Of a DNA stretch of 64,000 bases, positions 1 to 11,542 are shown piece after piece. The notes under the pieces are model-generated. The model had not been told where the DNA came from. It saw nothing but the letters and a program-made list of their open reading frames with translations, and ran no database searches. Where the stretch lies: positions 61,928,987 to 61,992,986 of the forward strand of contig CM048557.1 of NCBI GenBank assembly GCA_026413225.1, given 5' to 3'. Source of the stretch: Otis tarda (taxonomy: Eukaryota > Chordata > Aves > Otidiformes > Otididae). Each line of letters begins with the position of its first letter. The first letter of the stretch is position 1. The position numbers were made by a program, and so were the translations under genes.

Positions 1-2055
1 CAGACTGTTCACTGAGACTCAGCGTGGGTAGATGCCTGGTTTAGGACTTTTCCGTGATCCTTTGATGTATCCATACAAGATAGAGCAGCAAGAATTGCTA
101 GAAAATTGACACCCTCAAGCAAAGACAGACTTTTATTCTGAAAAAAATTACTTAAATCCAATCTGCTGCTGTGTAATGTATATGCCAAAGGGACAAAATA
201 CGGTGTAAAATAAGAGCTCAGCAAGCTGAGATCCAGCTTACATATTTGGCCTGTTTAATCCAAGGATGAAAATAATTACACAAAGTCAGTCTAAGCAATC
301 CCAGAAGGATTTGAACATATGAAATATAGTCATTGCGAGAAGCGGAAGGAAGGGAGAGCTACACCATTTTCAGTTCCCCTTGGCTTTCTTAGACTCGTGT
401 GTGAATTTGGCCCAGAAAACTGTCTGGCACTGGGGATGGTGATCATTCATCCCTTCTATTTGCACAAGAATGTGGGAAGGGCTTAGAAAAAGCTTCTCTT
501 CTCCCATCTGGGGGCCTGGGTGAGTGCCAGTTAAGTTCAATGATTCAAAACCATTTCAAGAAGCTCCTTGCCACTCTCTGTTTTGCAGACGTTTGTAAAG
601 AAAGCAAACGTACATGCCGCAGCAGCGCATAGATTGCTCAGTCAGGATACAGGGATCCTACTTTCCTCTATCACGACAGCAATATCAGGAGAATGGAAAT
701 AAAACCGGTTTATCACCTTAGCACACATCTAGCAAGATTTTCAAACCCCAGCAGCAGAGGAAAAGAGAGAGAAGAGACCTAACACACAGGTAGAAGCTCT
801 TGATGTGGTATGTGCTCAGACAAGCAAGAAACTACATCTTCTTGAGGGTATCAGGCACATCTCATCCTGCACGTCTGCAGAAGCAACTGCAAGGCAGCAT
901 GAGGCAAGGCACCGCAGCCGAGCTGCGAGAAGCGAGCTCCTACCTGGAAGCTATGAGCAGGTCTCAGTCTCCCAGCTGGCAGCTGTACTCGCCGTGATGA
1001 ATGAGGTGCTCTGGGTCATTCATGGGCCCAGGTCCCAGGGTGGGGCAGTGGGGAGGCTTCGGCTCCAAACCCCGCCTTGCATCATGTGAGCTCTTCACGG
1101 CTAGGTCTTCCCAAAGACAACTCCCTTCGCCCATGTTTCTGTAAGCCTTCATGAGCTTCTTTGCCTGTTGAGCAGCAAATTGCAGCCAGCCTGCCTTGCC
1201 TTTGAATACTTGCCAAGGCACTGTTTCTCCTCTGTTTCAAATGTTCTTTGTGTCTTTCTGGCTCAGTTAATTAGTTATACTGAGCTTCTCCAGTTTTTAA
1301 GTGCTGCCCAAATAACAGCTGATCAGATGTAGAGAGACTTTAAAGCCTAGTCTAGTAGCTATGCTGAAAAATGAAGGTGCTACTCTGTGGCAGATTCATC
1401 CAGCTGATGCACATAACAACATCAGAGAGGACATGGTGGATCAGGGTTAATGACCATAGTAGGGTTTGTGCCTTGGTTTCTGCAGTGCCCTGCAGGTTTC
1501 TGCAGCACCACACCTTTGCTCCTAGTTCTGGCACAGCTGACAGAATTAAGGTGATAGCAAAGTAATTAACAGCACCTGCAGTTGCAGGAGGGGTGGCTGG
1601 GACATAAGGAGAAGATGACACTGCAGATTTATCAGCTCCTAGGGACTGTCTCCAAGGGGCCCTCAGTAGTCAGGAAGGGTGGGAGGCCTGAGGAAGAAGC
1701 ACCTTGGGAACAAGAGGAACTGCTCAGGAGGAGAGGGGAGGAGAAAAACAGAAAGGCTGTGTGTGGGCAAGAAGATCAGGAATCAAAGCATCCTCAGATT
1801 TTTGGAGCAGTTCTACCAGATGGACCCTTAAACTGTGTTTTAGAGGTTTGTCTGAACTGGAGTATTTCCACATCCCCATGAGGTTGCTAATCTTTACCCA
1901 TCATAAGGCAATCCTTCCAGGGGTTAAAGCTGCAGTTTTCAGCCATGTGGCAGGCTGTTGTAATCTATCTCTGTTACATAACCCAACAAATATTTTGCTA
2001 AAGTTCAGTTAAATTGCAGGATTGATGGTGGTGAGAAGTAGATTCTCCTTTATGA
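1..2055. other. No gene seen (anonymous DNA)
   Basis: No frame on either strand resembles a known protein and no repeat family is recognised. A purine-rich tract occupies about 1676-1757. An 11-base direct repeat, GGTTTCTGCAG, sits at 1475-1485 and 1495-1505. Open frames here are at most about 100 codons and lie on both strands over the same bases, as expected by chance. Confidence 0.6.
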
Positions 2056-2073
2056 TTTTTTTTTTTTTTTTTT
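2056..2073. repeat. Homopolymer run, T18
   Basis: Eighteen consecutive T on the plus strand. It could be the reverse complement of a retroposed poly(A) tail, but nothing resembling a transcript copy is visible on the 5' side of the minus strand, so it is called a simple repeat. Confidence 0.95.
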
Positions 2074-2880
2074 GCCTCTTGGAAATCAGGATAGTGACAC
2101 GCAAATGGCAGCTTTTCCTCTGCTTGCCTAATTCTGTGGCCAAGCAAAGGTATTGTGCTCCCCCTCATACCAGTCATGTTCTGCTTATCTGAGGAAAAGT
2201 TGTTTCTCCTTTCCCTACTCACTCCTGCTGTGGGACATGGCAGAGATCAGAGTATAAGAGAGAAGCATGGCACAAGTCAAGCAAAGAAATGGAAACAGGG
2301 TAGGGAGGAGGTACGTTATCATTAGACTGAATTACTCTTGTGCTTTTTTTGCCAAGGTCACTCTAGATTAAGAGAGGACACAAGGGGAAAGGGAGTGTGA
2401 CAAGAATAGTCTTGTTCTTTAGCTTTTTCCCTGAGACTGTTTATAGGTTGCTTGACATATTATTTTGTGATCATTAATGGCAAAGCTTTCCTAGGCTGTT
2501 TGCTTCCTCCTCCCTTTAATGATACTGCTGCCTTTCTGGTCATGTGGGATCTGTGTGGCTCTCCAAGTCTCACGTTTTCTCCTGCTCATCTGTGTAGTGA
2601 CTGGAGCCCAACTCTGCTTCTCTCCTCTCATCAGGACTGTCAGCCCTTCTCTATAATACAGAGAACAGCTGTTGAAGGCTCAGAAACTCTGACTGTTGGG
2701 CCAGATCACCAATTGTTCTATCCTTCACAACAGCTTGAGACCCATTTTCTTCACACCTTGCTGCTGAGACTCACCTTTTTTTTTTATCTTTTTACATACC
2801 TTCTGTTTTAATCCTTTTTATTTTCCTAATTATTGCTTTAACCCTCATTTACTAAAGCTTTTTGTGGTCCAACTACCTCT
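2074..2880. other. No gene seen
   Basis: Anonymous sequence. The end (about 2769-2826) is rich in T and C. The 119-codon open frame at 2452-2811 has no recognisable domain and ends in a low-complexity Phe/Leu run encoded by that T-rich tract, so it is not called a gene. Confidence 0.55.
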
Positions 2881-2881
2881 T

Positions 2882-2932
2882 CCAGTTATACTGGTGTAAA
2901 TCTAGAGTAAATCTGCTGGTGTAATTGGGATT
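2882..2932. repeat. Scrap of an old amniote interspersed repeat
   Basis: The stretch contains ACTGGTGTAAATC followed by GAGTAA and a second TGGTGTAA. From memory this pattern belongs to an old, partly palindromic dispersed repeat of birds and reptiles (core: CTGGTGTAAATC, GGAGTAACTCC, then ATTGA-TCAATGGAGTT). Similar scraps occur near 30420, 31158 and 39530 in this window. I cannot name the family with certainty. Confidence 0.35.
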
Positions 2933-3084
2933 GTAAGATATGAGACAAATGTAGGTTCCATCAGCTAGAGCCAAAACCAATGTCACCGTCATCAGCATCT
3001 TTCTCATTGTTGTTCCCAATATCAAAGAGAGACTATAGTCTGGGAATGGTGATACTAATCATCAGACTTGGAGTTAGGTTGCAT

Positions 3085-3252
3085 AATTTGCCTACTTCAA
3101 CCTTCTCCAGATGCTTTACAGCTATTAATTAAATATAGGAGCCCAATAAAGGTGAGGGTATTCATTTTCAGGGTGAGGCACTAAGAAGGGAGCAATATTC
3201 TCAAAGGCACATGTCAAGGGTCCAACCTGGCTTTGTGTTTAAATCCTCCATT
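3085..3252 (-). repeat. Probable MIR-type SINE relic (antisense)
   Basis: The plus strand reads like an inverted MIR: TTTCAGGGTGAGGCACTAAG, then AATATTCTCAAAGGCACA, then a loose match to the GAACCC region. The corresponding MIR antisense signals are TTTACAGATGAGGAAACTGAGGC, GACTTGCCCAAGGTCACA and GATTCGAACCC. The match is heavily diverged. The same order of signals is clearer in the copies near 27.6 and 31.4 kb. Confidence 0.4.
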
Positions 3253-5150
3253 GATTTTTATTAGCTCACAGTCAGTGATAGGAGTCAGCAGAAGAGTCTC
3301 CATCTCTTGTCCCTGTCCTACCAGAACAGTGATCCCACTGGGAAAATGGGTGCCAAAGAAGTGCTGTGTCTCTTCCATGGCTCAGTTGTATTGAATTTGG
3401 GGTTGGTGAAAGAATCCTTTCTTGTTGCTTTGTTAAATAATGGCAGAGAAAACCTGAATATGAATGTCTGGAATAAACCATCCCATCTAGCATTGGCTTC
3501 ACTGGGAGCTATCACATTTTCCTCTTCCAGCCCATGGCAGCAGGCTTCCTGGTCCCTTGGGAGTCTGGGGTGGATTCACCCCTTCCATGCGACTGCCAAG
3601 TCCCAAAGGGATTTACTGATGTTGATCATCAGTCCAAGCTGAGCACTGCTTTGATGCTGCCAGACCTCGAAAACAAAAACGTGGGGAACCCGATCTGTTC
3701 TGTATTCATCCACATTCACAGCACTTCTGAACAACGTGCGATGCCACAGAAGCTTAAAGCATTCTGCTTCATGCTGTGTGTCATGAACTTTAAAAAAAAA
3801 ATAGAGAGCGAGTCTGGAAAACTTCCCAGATTGTGCAGTGCCTCTGCCTTCTGTGCCCTGTGAAAAGGGTGAAGGTGATATGGATGTTTCCTCTTCTTTT
3901 CTTGGTGCATAGGTGCACGTCATGCTCTCACACTGGGCTAATCTGCTGGTCCATCCCAGCTGTGTGTTTCATTAGAAAAAGTTTGTGTGGAGGTGAGACG
4001 GAAAGCCCTGTGGCAGTGAAGGACAGATGAAGCAGTTTTGTTTCTTGTCTCTTACGTATTCTACGAGTGCAGCATTAAATGCAGGTAAAAGACTGCATGC
4101 TATAATTTACAATTAATTTACCAGCATAAATTTACTATTTCTGCCACAGTAATTTCATCAACTGGACAAATTTTTTCCAGCCTGTTCTGACAGAGGATCT
4201 CAGACTGATAGAAATCTAATGGTGCAATTGTGCTAAAGAAAACCCTGCAAGCCCAGCCAGGACTAATTACTCTAACCTCAGACCTGGCTGCTCGCCGCGT
4301 GGCGAGGCTCCGTGCAGGCACATGGGCTAGCAGAGTTAGTAGAGGAACAAACCAGTGGAGAAACAGGAATGAAAGGTTACACTTGTGCAACCCTTATGGC
4401 TTCAAAGAGGCGTTGACACAAAATGAAGATGATAGGCCCATAAGTTTTGGTACGTAGATACTACTATTTAGTAATACATAAGCTTATAGGGTTAAGCCTA
4501 GAAAAATCAGGATCCTGTAGGCATTTTCAAACTCATCTATGTCTCATAACTGAATACAATTATGTAATTGTCTGTGCTGACGTAAAGGCAGGGATGTATC
4601 CTTGAGAGATGGCTGTTCCTTTGGTGTTTGATAGGTCTTCACTTCCTAGGATGAAGGGTCTCTAGCACGGGCTGGCCAGGGTGGAGGAAGCTCCCTCGTG
4701 CAGAAGACCAGCTCCAAGTGCCTTCTCTTTGACAGCAACACTGGCCTTAGGAGCATCTCATTATCCTCTCTCCTGCACCTCCTCACTGCCATATCATCCC
4801 CTAAGGTGCACTCTAAGTCAGATAATGGTGAAAATAACCCTCCTGCAACTTCACTGCCAACCAGAAACCCATGAGGATATCCCACTGCTAAATAATGCAG
4901 CCCTGAGCACCACACGGATTCAGGTTACCCATGGCTGCTGCGCTGGCAGGTGCTATGGGGAAGGCATGCTGGGGACAGGATTGTGATCAGGACAAGAGTG
5001 TGCGACGCTGTGCTCCCAGGACCTGCGAGGTCCATCTGCGTGGGACTCTGGCACTGGTGACTGTGCACACTGCAAGCTCAGATCCAGGCTTATTTTGCAG
5101 CCACTCCTCTGTGTGGACAGGCCCAGCCCGGCTGTTTGTTTGACTGTTTG
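3253..5150. other. No gene seen
   Basis: Nothing recognised. Overlapping open frames of 60-115 codons occur on both strands at 3.3-3.9 kb with no family resemblance. A 6-base-stem hairpin (CTCGCC-GCGT-GGCGAG) lies at 4291-4306. Confidence 0.55.
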
Positions 5151-5410
5151 TCTTGGCAGCAAGTCCCCGCATCGAACCCAGGGTGTCATTTATCTCTGGC
5201 AGCAGCAGCCCTCACCAGAGCGAGTAGCAATAGCAGCAGCCCCAGAGGCCCTCGCTGGCGGGGCTCTCCCTGGCCTTTGCTTTGCATTCCTCCGCCTCTC
5301 GCGCGGTAATGAGGGCCCTGAAAAAGCGATTGTTGCAGCCAGAGTGCATGAACGACTGGGCAAATGCATCACAAGTCCAAATTACTCAGGGAGGAGCACT
5401 CCACCAAAGC
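5151..5410. promoter_or_regulatory. Candidate conserved non-coding element
   Basis: This is a GC-rich block passing into a compact single-copy-looking stretch. It holds a SOX-type core ATTGTT at 5329-5334 and an octamer-like ATGCAT near 5363. It has no repeat signature and no convincing frame. The call rests on appearance only; conservation has not been tested. Confidence 0.2.
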
Positions 5411-7604
5411 TGACTTGAGATGTCTCTTAGTTCTTCCTCTTCCTTGCAGCTTTGAAACACAGCACTAAAGAAAAATCAGCATTTTTCAGATGGTTTTGGT
5501 TTGCTCCTAGGGCATGTCCCTTCCTCTCATGAATCAGAAACTGTGGCAAACACAATGTGCTATGCCTCTAACGGGTACATACCATCCTCGTTTCTTGCAG
5601 TTAGATGGAGAACAGCAATACGCTTTATTGCCCGGTGGAAGGACAAAGAAACCCTTGTTGCCTGTGGAACTCTGTCACGCTGATGTTCCTTTCCCACTTG
5701 GTGCTCATATGTCACCAAAGCGCCTGTGCGTACCCATTGGAAATACAAGTGTGAAACTAATAACCAAAAATAAAAACTCTGGAGGGAGGGAGAGCAGAGA
5801 GAAGCCAGAGGGATGCAGTTTACTGAGCCTGATTCACAGTGCTGGCAGAGAGCTCTGCCAGAGCCAGATGAATCAGATTCCCTTTCAGTCTCTGCTGGCA
5901 CCACAGTTATTTTGGTGTCATCGTGGGTAGAAGGAGTGTATATTTGGGAAGTATTACTGGACAGTGAGTTTGACATCCTGACTTGTCTGCTGAAAAGGCT
6001 TGTGTCATTTTAACGTTATATTCACTGAAAGAAGTGAAAAAATGAAATAAGCTGGCGTGTCAGGTCAGAGCCTCTCCAGAGAGTCAGGGAGGGTGTTCCT
6101 CACCCGAGCTGGGAGTCTGGCTCCTTCAGGTTTTTTTTGTCTGTCACGTCATGGGGCTGGAATAGATGCTGTTGCAGCTCGTAGACAAACATATTGAGAA
6201 AATATTTCTAAGAAAAAATGCAGCTCAGCTGGCATTTTTTTTTAGATCCTCAAAATCTGTGGGCCATATCCAGCAGCTTGCAAGACAGAATGGAAACCCC
6301 ACTCTTGCTGTGCTTTTGGCATCACAGATGAGAATGGAGGAGAAGGGATGTCACTGTACTTCTAGTGGGTTTTGGATGTCACAGCTCACAACGGAGACCT
6401 GCCCAAGGACTTCCACAGTGCTGGCTGGTCTCAGGAACCCACTTGTGTGCTATTCTCACACAGTGCAAAGGTGAACCTGGCACCTGAGAAGCAGCAACAT
6501 TGCAGTTCAAGTGCCCGTTCAACCAGAGTCCTAAAATAACATGTTTTGTTTAGACCCTGTGCTCCAATCCTGTCGCGATCAGAAGGCCAGGTAAACTTAA
6601 TCAAGTGTCTTACTGAACTGGACCTTTTAAAGACTGATATTAATTTCTGGGGATTTAGACCACGCTGCAAACAAGGTAAAAAATAAATTTAGAAAACATT
6701 TGTGCTAGAAAGACCTTTATATTTTGGGATTTGGCCAATTGCCACAGTTTACTGATGCAGACGTTCTCTTCTCCTACTTATTTGTTGGTCTGACTCAAAA
6801 ATTATCCATAAAAAACATTGTCTCAGTGTTCATCAACAACTGCAAAACGCTCCCAGCATCATCCTCCAGATGTCAGATCTGAGAGCGTGCTTGTGCTTGC
6901 ATGGCTAATAAAGAAAACTGGCGAAATTTTGTTTATCTATTTCTCACCTGTGTCATCATGACAGTCAGCTAAAGCAAGCACAGATGAACACAGCCAGCAG
7001 AGACAGCGGCTTACGAAATGAGCCTATTTTTAACAAGCTGTCCCTCCGTGCTGTGGAGGAAACAAGGGATTTAGTATGCACTTCTTGATGTGGGATTCAT
7101 CATGTGGTTTTCCCCACCCTTGTTCGCATGAGCCTGCCTCATCACAGTGCTGATATTCCTCCTCTCTTTCCCCTGCGCTTGGCAGGCTTTCCCAAACACC
7201 TATCCCATGCCGCGGGTAGCGCGCCAGCCTACCTGTCTGAGACAAACAGACCTGCTTTTCCCCGCCACACCCTGACCTCTGAGGATGATAACCCGTTGTC
7301 AAGAAACATCAGCAATAACTGTTTGGAAAACAGATGCCTGTCAAGTTTCACATGCAAGTGGCTTTCCCTGCCACGTCCCTTCCCAACGCAGACCTTGTTG
7401 GCTGTGCCATGGCCCCGCTCCTGCTCTGCATCCCCCGGGCCAGGCACTGAGGTCCAGTTGGTGCCATGGCATGAGCCGGTACAGGAGATGCTCCCCTTGA
7501 GCGTGACCCACCACAGCATCCTTTAACACTGCCAGAAAACTGGTACCAGAGAGATAACAACCCATATTCATAACATGGGAGAATTTTGTTTTTCTTAGCA
7601 AAAC
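5411..7604. other. No gene seen
   Basis: No recognisable gene, RNA or repeat. Mutually overlapping open frames at 5514-5976 (138 codons on each strand) and 7104-7526 (140 codons) share the same bases and have no domain signature. That both strands are open points to base composition rather than selection. Confidence 0.55.
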
Positions 7605-7632
7605 CAAAAAAAAAAACAAAACAAAAAAAAAT
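7605..7632. repeat. A-rich low-complexity tract
   Basis: Runs of A interrupted by single C (A11, C, A4, C, A9). Simple low-complexity sequence; no retrocopy is recognised upstream. Confidence 0.85.
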
Positions 7633-8498
7633 CCAAATATTTTTGCCAAGGAGTGGGGAAAACTTAGAGGGTCTTTATATGGAGCACTCTGTTAGCATTA
7701 TATTTTTATTTGTTTCTGTTAGGTAGCACCTGGAAGTCCCAACAACCTCTCTGATGTGGTAAATAGTGAGGTCCACAAAACTAGTTTGTTTGCTAAATAA
7801 ATAAATCTGTGCAGGCAGAAAAACATGAAGAAAAAGTCACATTTATAAAAGAAAATTTTTCCTCCAAAACTTGTATCAAGTATATTTGAGTAAATAATAC
7901 TAAATTACTGTCTGGGTGTAGCCCTAAAATATTTACCACAACCTTATACCAATTCAATTACTTAATCTAAACGACAGGTAACAAGCAAAGGGTTGGACTG
8001 CATCTTTTCGTTGGGTGGAGAGAAGTGACTTATTCCTTGAGTCGTCTTCTTGATTTCAACAAGGCAACTTAAGCAATAAGATGCCACTTTGTATGACTGG
8101 GAGTCTGACAAGCAATTTCTAACTTTCCATTGTTGTGGAAAATACAATCCTAAACTATTTACAAAAGAAAAGCAGAAATAATCAGGCATATTTTTTTTAA
8201 AAAAAGCTCTCCACTTTCAGTCTATCAAAATGTTTACAGCCTGTGTTTTGTAGACCATAACTTCTTCTACCAGAATAAATAGTGAGGAAATTTATTGCAC
8301 AATGTAGATAAACATAGATTTTGTATAGGGGAAAAAAAAAAGATACTGTAGAAATTTCAGATTCTTGGCATTTTTGTAGACACAACCTTAAGACGACGAG
8401 TTGCTTACTTTAAAACAGGCTAATCTCTGCATAAACTAACGAGCAGATTTGTAATTTATTGATACTCTTCTGCCAGCTAAGAACTGCTTTTCGTTACT
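7633..8498. other. AT-rich anonymous DNA, no gene seen
   Basis: Visibly AT-rich sequence with short homopolymers, including an A-run near 8332-8341 and a T-run near 8192-8199. No coding or repeat signature was found. Confidence 0.55.
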
Positions 8499-8525
8499 CT
8501 CCAGTCATCATTCCTCCAGTCATCA
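8499..8525. repeat. Short direct duplication, 12-base unit at 15-base spacing
   Basis: CTCCAGTCATCA occurs at 8499-8510 and again, identical, at 8514-8525, separated by TTC. This looks like a small local duplication inside otherwise unique sequence. Confidence 0.9.
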
Positions 8526-8599
8526 CTGCTCTGTTTCAGCAATATTTTATATTAAAATGTGTATATTTTCCCCTTTAAAAAAGAGGTTATATTGCTATT

Positions 8600-8945
8600 T
8601 TCCTTCTGCTATGCAGTAGGGAAACACAGGAAAAAAAGCCCTTCTTTCAGCGTGCTGTATTGTTCAGCCAGCAGATTGAATACGGAGCATAGGACACGCT
8701 GAATTTGCAAACAAACATCACACGGCGCAGCTTTTAGCTATGGTAAATGCCAGGTAGGTTGTATCATGCACTGTATCCTGCTAGTTGCTTCCTAATCACT
8801 CCGAGAAATGAAGGGCAAGCGCGTGAATTAAGGCATGCAACCCAAACCAGTTAATTTAGACACAACTGAATTTAATTTGTATACAAAGTCAAAGGCTTCC
8901 TTAAGCTTAGCTTCAACATAATGCAGGCACGGAGGAAAGTTTTTA
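8600..8945. promoter_or_regulatory. Candidate conserved non-coding element with a forkhead-type site
   Basis: A stretch free of repeats and microsatellites with a dense mix of motif-like words. These include GCAAACAAACA at 8707-8717, matching the forkhead consensus in reverse (TGTTTGTTTGC), and several AATTTAATT-like homeodomain cores near 8855-8880. No plausible reading frame spans it. Regulatory function is inferred from texture only. Confidence 0.2.
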
Positions 8946-9489
8946 GCTTAGAGGAGGTAACGACAGGCTTTTCTTAACTCTATTTTTCCCTATCTGATTC
9001 ATGCAGCATCAGAGAAAGCCACACCCTGGAAGCTGCAGGCTTTGCCTGGGAGGTTGATTCGCAGCTAGCAGAGCACAGAAAAGCAGAAGCAGAATACAGA
9101 AAAGTATAGAAAATGTAAGCCCACCACTGGCTGGAGATCCTGGCCAGTTAGGAAGAACTAGATGAAAGCAGTCACACATCTTGGTAGATTATGGTGGTAC
9201 AGCAATAACAAGAGAGGAAAACTTTGTCTTTTCAGAGGATCCCAGTGCAGAATCAGTCCCAATCCAGAGGAGGAGACGGAGACTTTGTGATTCTGTGCTG
9301 CGGGAAAAGTGCAGCTAGACTGAAACTAAATGCTGACACACTCCTTAGCCTCTCGGTGAATATACATCCTTGGATGCCAACCAGATTATTCCGGGCTGCC
9401 CTGCATTGCATTATGCCTGACTGATCACTGCTTGCAGAGCTCGAGCTTCAGGTCATTGCAGAGAGAGAGAAAAGAGTGATGTGGATGTT
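8946..9489. other. No gene seen
   Basis: Nothing recognised on either strand. A small GA-rich run lies at about 9460-9476. Confidence 0.55.
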
Positions 9490-9720
9490 CCTAGCCGAGC
9501 CTGAAGACACTTAGGGAGATTGATGAAGGATACCCGGGCTGCCTGGCTGCCCGATTGGCTGCGTGCTCCCCGAGATCGGGTTGAGAGGGCAAGCTGACAC
9601 GGAGAGCGCGGCAGCCTCCCAGGGATGGAGAGAGCCAGGAGAGCCCCAGGGGAGCGGGACTGAGAAACGGCAAAGCAGGTTTCTAAATGCTTCCCCAGGA
9701 AAACGCGGGGAGGCGTGCAA
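9490..9720. promoter_or_regulatory. Small CpG-dense, GC-rich patch
   Basis: Counting by hand, 9541-9720 is about 64% G+C with 11 CpG, an observed/expected ratio of about 0.61. Two more CpG lie in 9481-9540. The flanks have far fewer CpG. This is the profile of a short CpG island or a GC-rich regulatory element, though below the usual 200-500 base length. The 162-codon plus-strand frame that starts here (9563-10051) has no recognisable domain and is probably a by-product of the GC content. Confidence 0.35.
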
Positions 9721-11523
9721 GAAGGGGGAGCAGACCCCAGGATTTTCCCTTCCCTGCAAGGCAGGGCCTGATCCAAACCCCTCTGAAGCCGGCAGAAGGG
9801 ATCCCACTCATCTGCCAATGCTTAAAAATATCGTACTTAAACCCTGGTCACCGAGCAAAGGAAGGGGCTTGGGACACACCCTGAGAATGAACTTCAGTTC
9901 ATGGCCGGCTACTTACCACCATCAAGGACAAAAAGGAGCAAAATATAAATTATACATAGATCTGCAGTGTTACACTTATGATAATGCTCATACATTTATG
10001 CAATGCACATCAGAGAAAGAAATCCCAAAGCCCCTCTATGCCTTTCATTAGTAATTTTTACAAAACATGGAAATCATGCTGCCTGTTCCACATGCAACCA
10101 ATCTGGGGCCAAAACCAGCCATCGTGCAAAAAAAAAAAACCCGAGGTCTGATCCAGCGCCCACCGAGATCAACGAGACAAGCTTCCCTGATCCTAGGGGG
10201 AGCTGAGGAGAAAACAGTGTGAGCCAGGAGGTGAGTGCTGCTAAAGGCAGGGAATTTGCCCATACTGTCACCTTTGTTTTCTGATTGTTAGTATTGCAGT
10301 GGTTTTGGTAAGGAGCACAGGGTAGGAAGGGGCTTCAAGGCTTCATGCTAGACTTGGCTTGCTTGGAATTTATGTCAAGGAAGGCAACACATGTGGTTAT
10401 ACTGCTTCTGGCACCCATCTTATGTCATACCCAGCCCTTACTTTGTCTTAATGAACATAACCCCCATGACACCAGTTAGCTGGGCCCAGCCAGGAATGTG
10501 GGAATTTTGTGCCTCAAAGACTACAGGAGAGCTGACTCCCACCAGAAGTAGGGTCTGTGGGCTTCTGAGGGTATGGTTCAACTCCAATGGCTTCAGATGT
10601 CTACAGAATAAAAGGTTACAGTCTGTGTCCCATTGTAGTCAAAGGAGTACAGACATTCAACTATATGTGGCTGTTAAGAGACTGTGCTCTTGACTTCACC
10701 GTCTGTATGGACCATGCAATCTACAGTCTTGACTCCATGACTGCAGAGCCTTGACCCCTTGAGCTGCCCTAGGCCCAGATACCAAGCTGAGGTGTAGACA
10801 CCTACAGTTTAGTTTCTTACAGGTAGGTGAGAGGAATGCCACCGCAGGTGTCTGTGGGACTGTAGATGCCTGTGATGAGGTGAGCTACTGCAGAGGATCA
10901 AGAGATGAGACTGACATTTGTGTTAAATAGACCAGCCCGTATTAACCCACTGCCACAGCGCTAGGCCCGTGCCTGTGACAGACACAGCCTTCATTACAGG
11001 GTGGCAGTGTAAGATCACAACTGCTCAGCTTGTGTGAGTCCCTTACGCCTGCCCGGACCTCAACAGGGCTTGAAAAGAGGATTCTCACCATCTCAGCACG
11101 GTCCATTGAGGCAGCACTTGGGTAGGAGCAGTAATGGCAGTTGATAAACATTTTGCCAGAATATTATAGTCCTAAGCTTTATATTCTGCTACCTATGCCT
11201 GATGGCATAAATCCTGGAACAGCAAAGCCAGTCCAAGGCTCCCCAGCTTGTCACTGCTCCAATATGGAGAAGACGAATCAGAAGACGGAGAGGTGACTCA
11301 GGGATTCTCTGTGCGCATAGGATGTGGTTTCTCTCTATTTGCAGAACCAGCTGATCAGGAGAGCGGTGTGGCATCTGACAAGCAAATTATTCTTAGTGCA
11401 GCAGAGGAATAAAAACCCATGCGTTGTTTCCTGCTGTTGACAGCCCTTTAAAAATTATGCTTTTGAACATAGTAAAATATTTAGTGAGGATGACAACTGT
11501 TCAAGTAAAAATGCAGATGCAAG
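9721..11523. other. No gene seen
   Basis: Anonymous sequence. There is an A-run near 10129-10139. No repeat family or gene is recognised. Confidence 0.55.
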
Positions 11524-11542
11524 CACATGCACACACACACGC
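11524..11542. repeat. Short CA-rich microsatellite
   Basis: An imperfect (CA)n tract of 19 bases, beginning CACATGCACACACAC and ending just before GCAGG. Confidence 0.8.

Noticed and set aside
4291-4306. Hairpin CTCGCC-GCGT-GGCGAG
   Set aside because: Six-pair stem only, not extendable; no T-run, gene end or small-RNA context.
9563-10051. 162-codon plus-strand open frame starting in the CpG-dense patch
   Set aside because: The first part is explained by high GC; the second half is unrelated AT-rich sequence; no domain.
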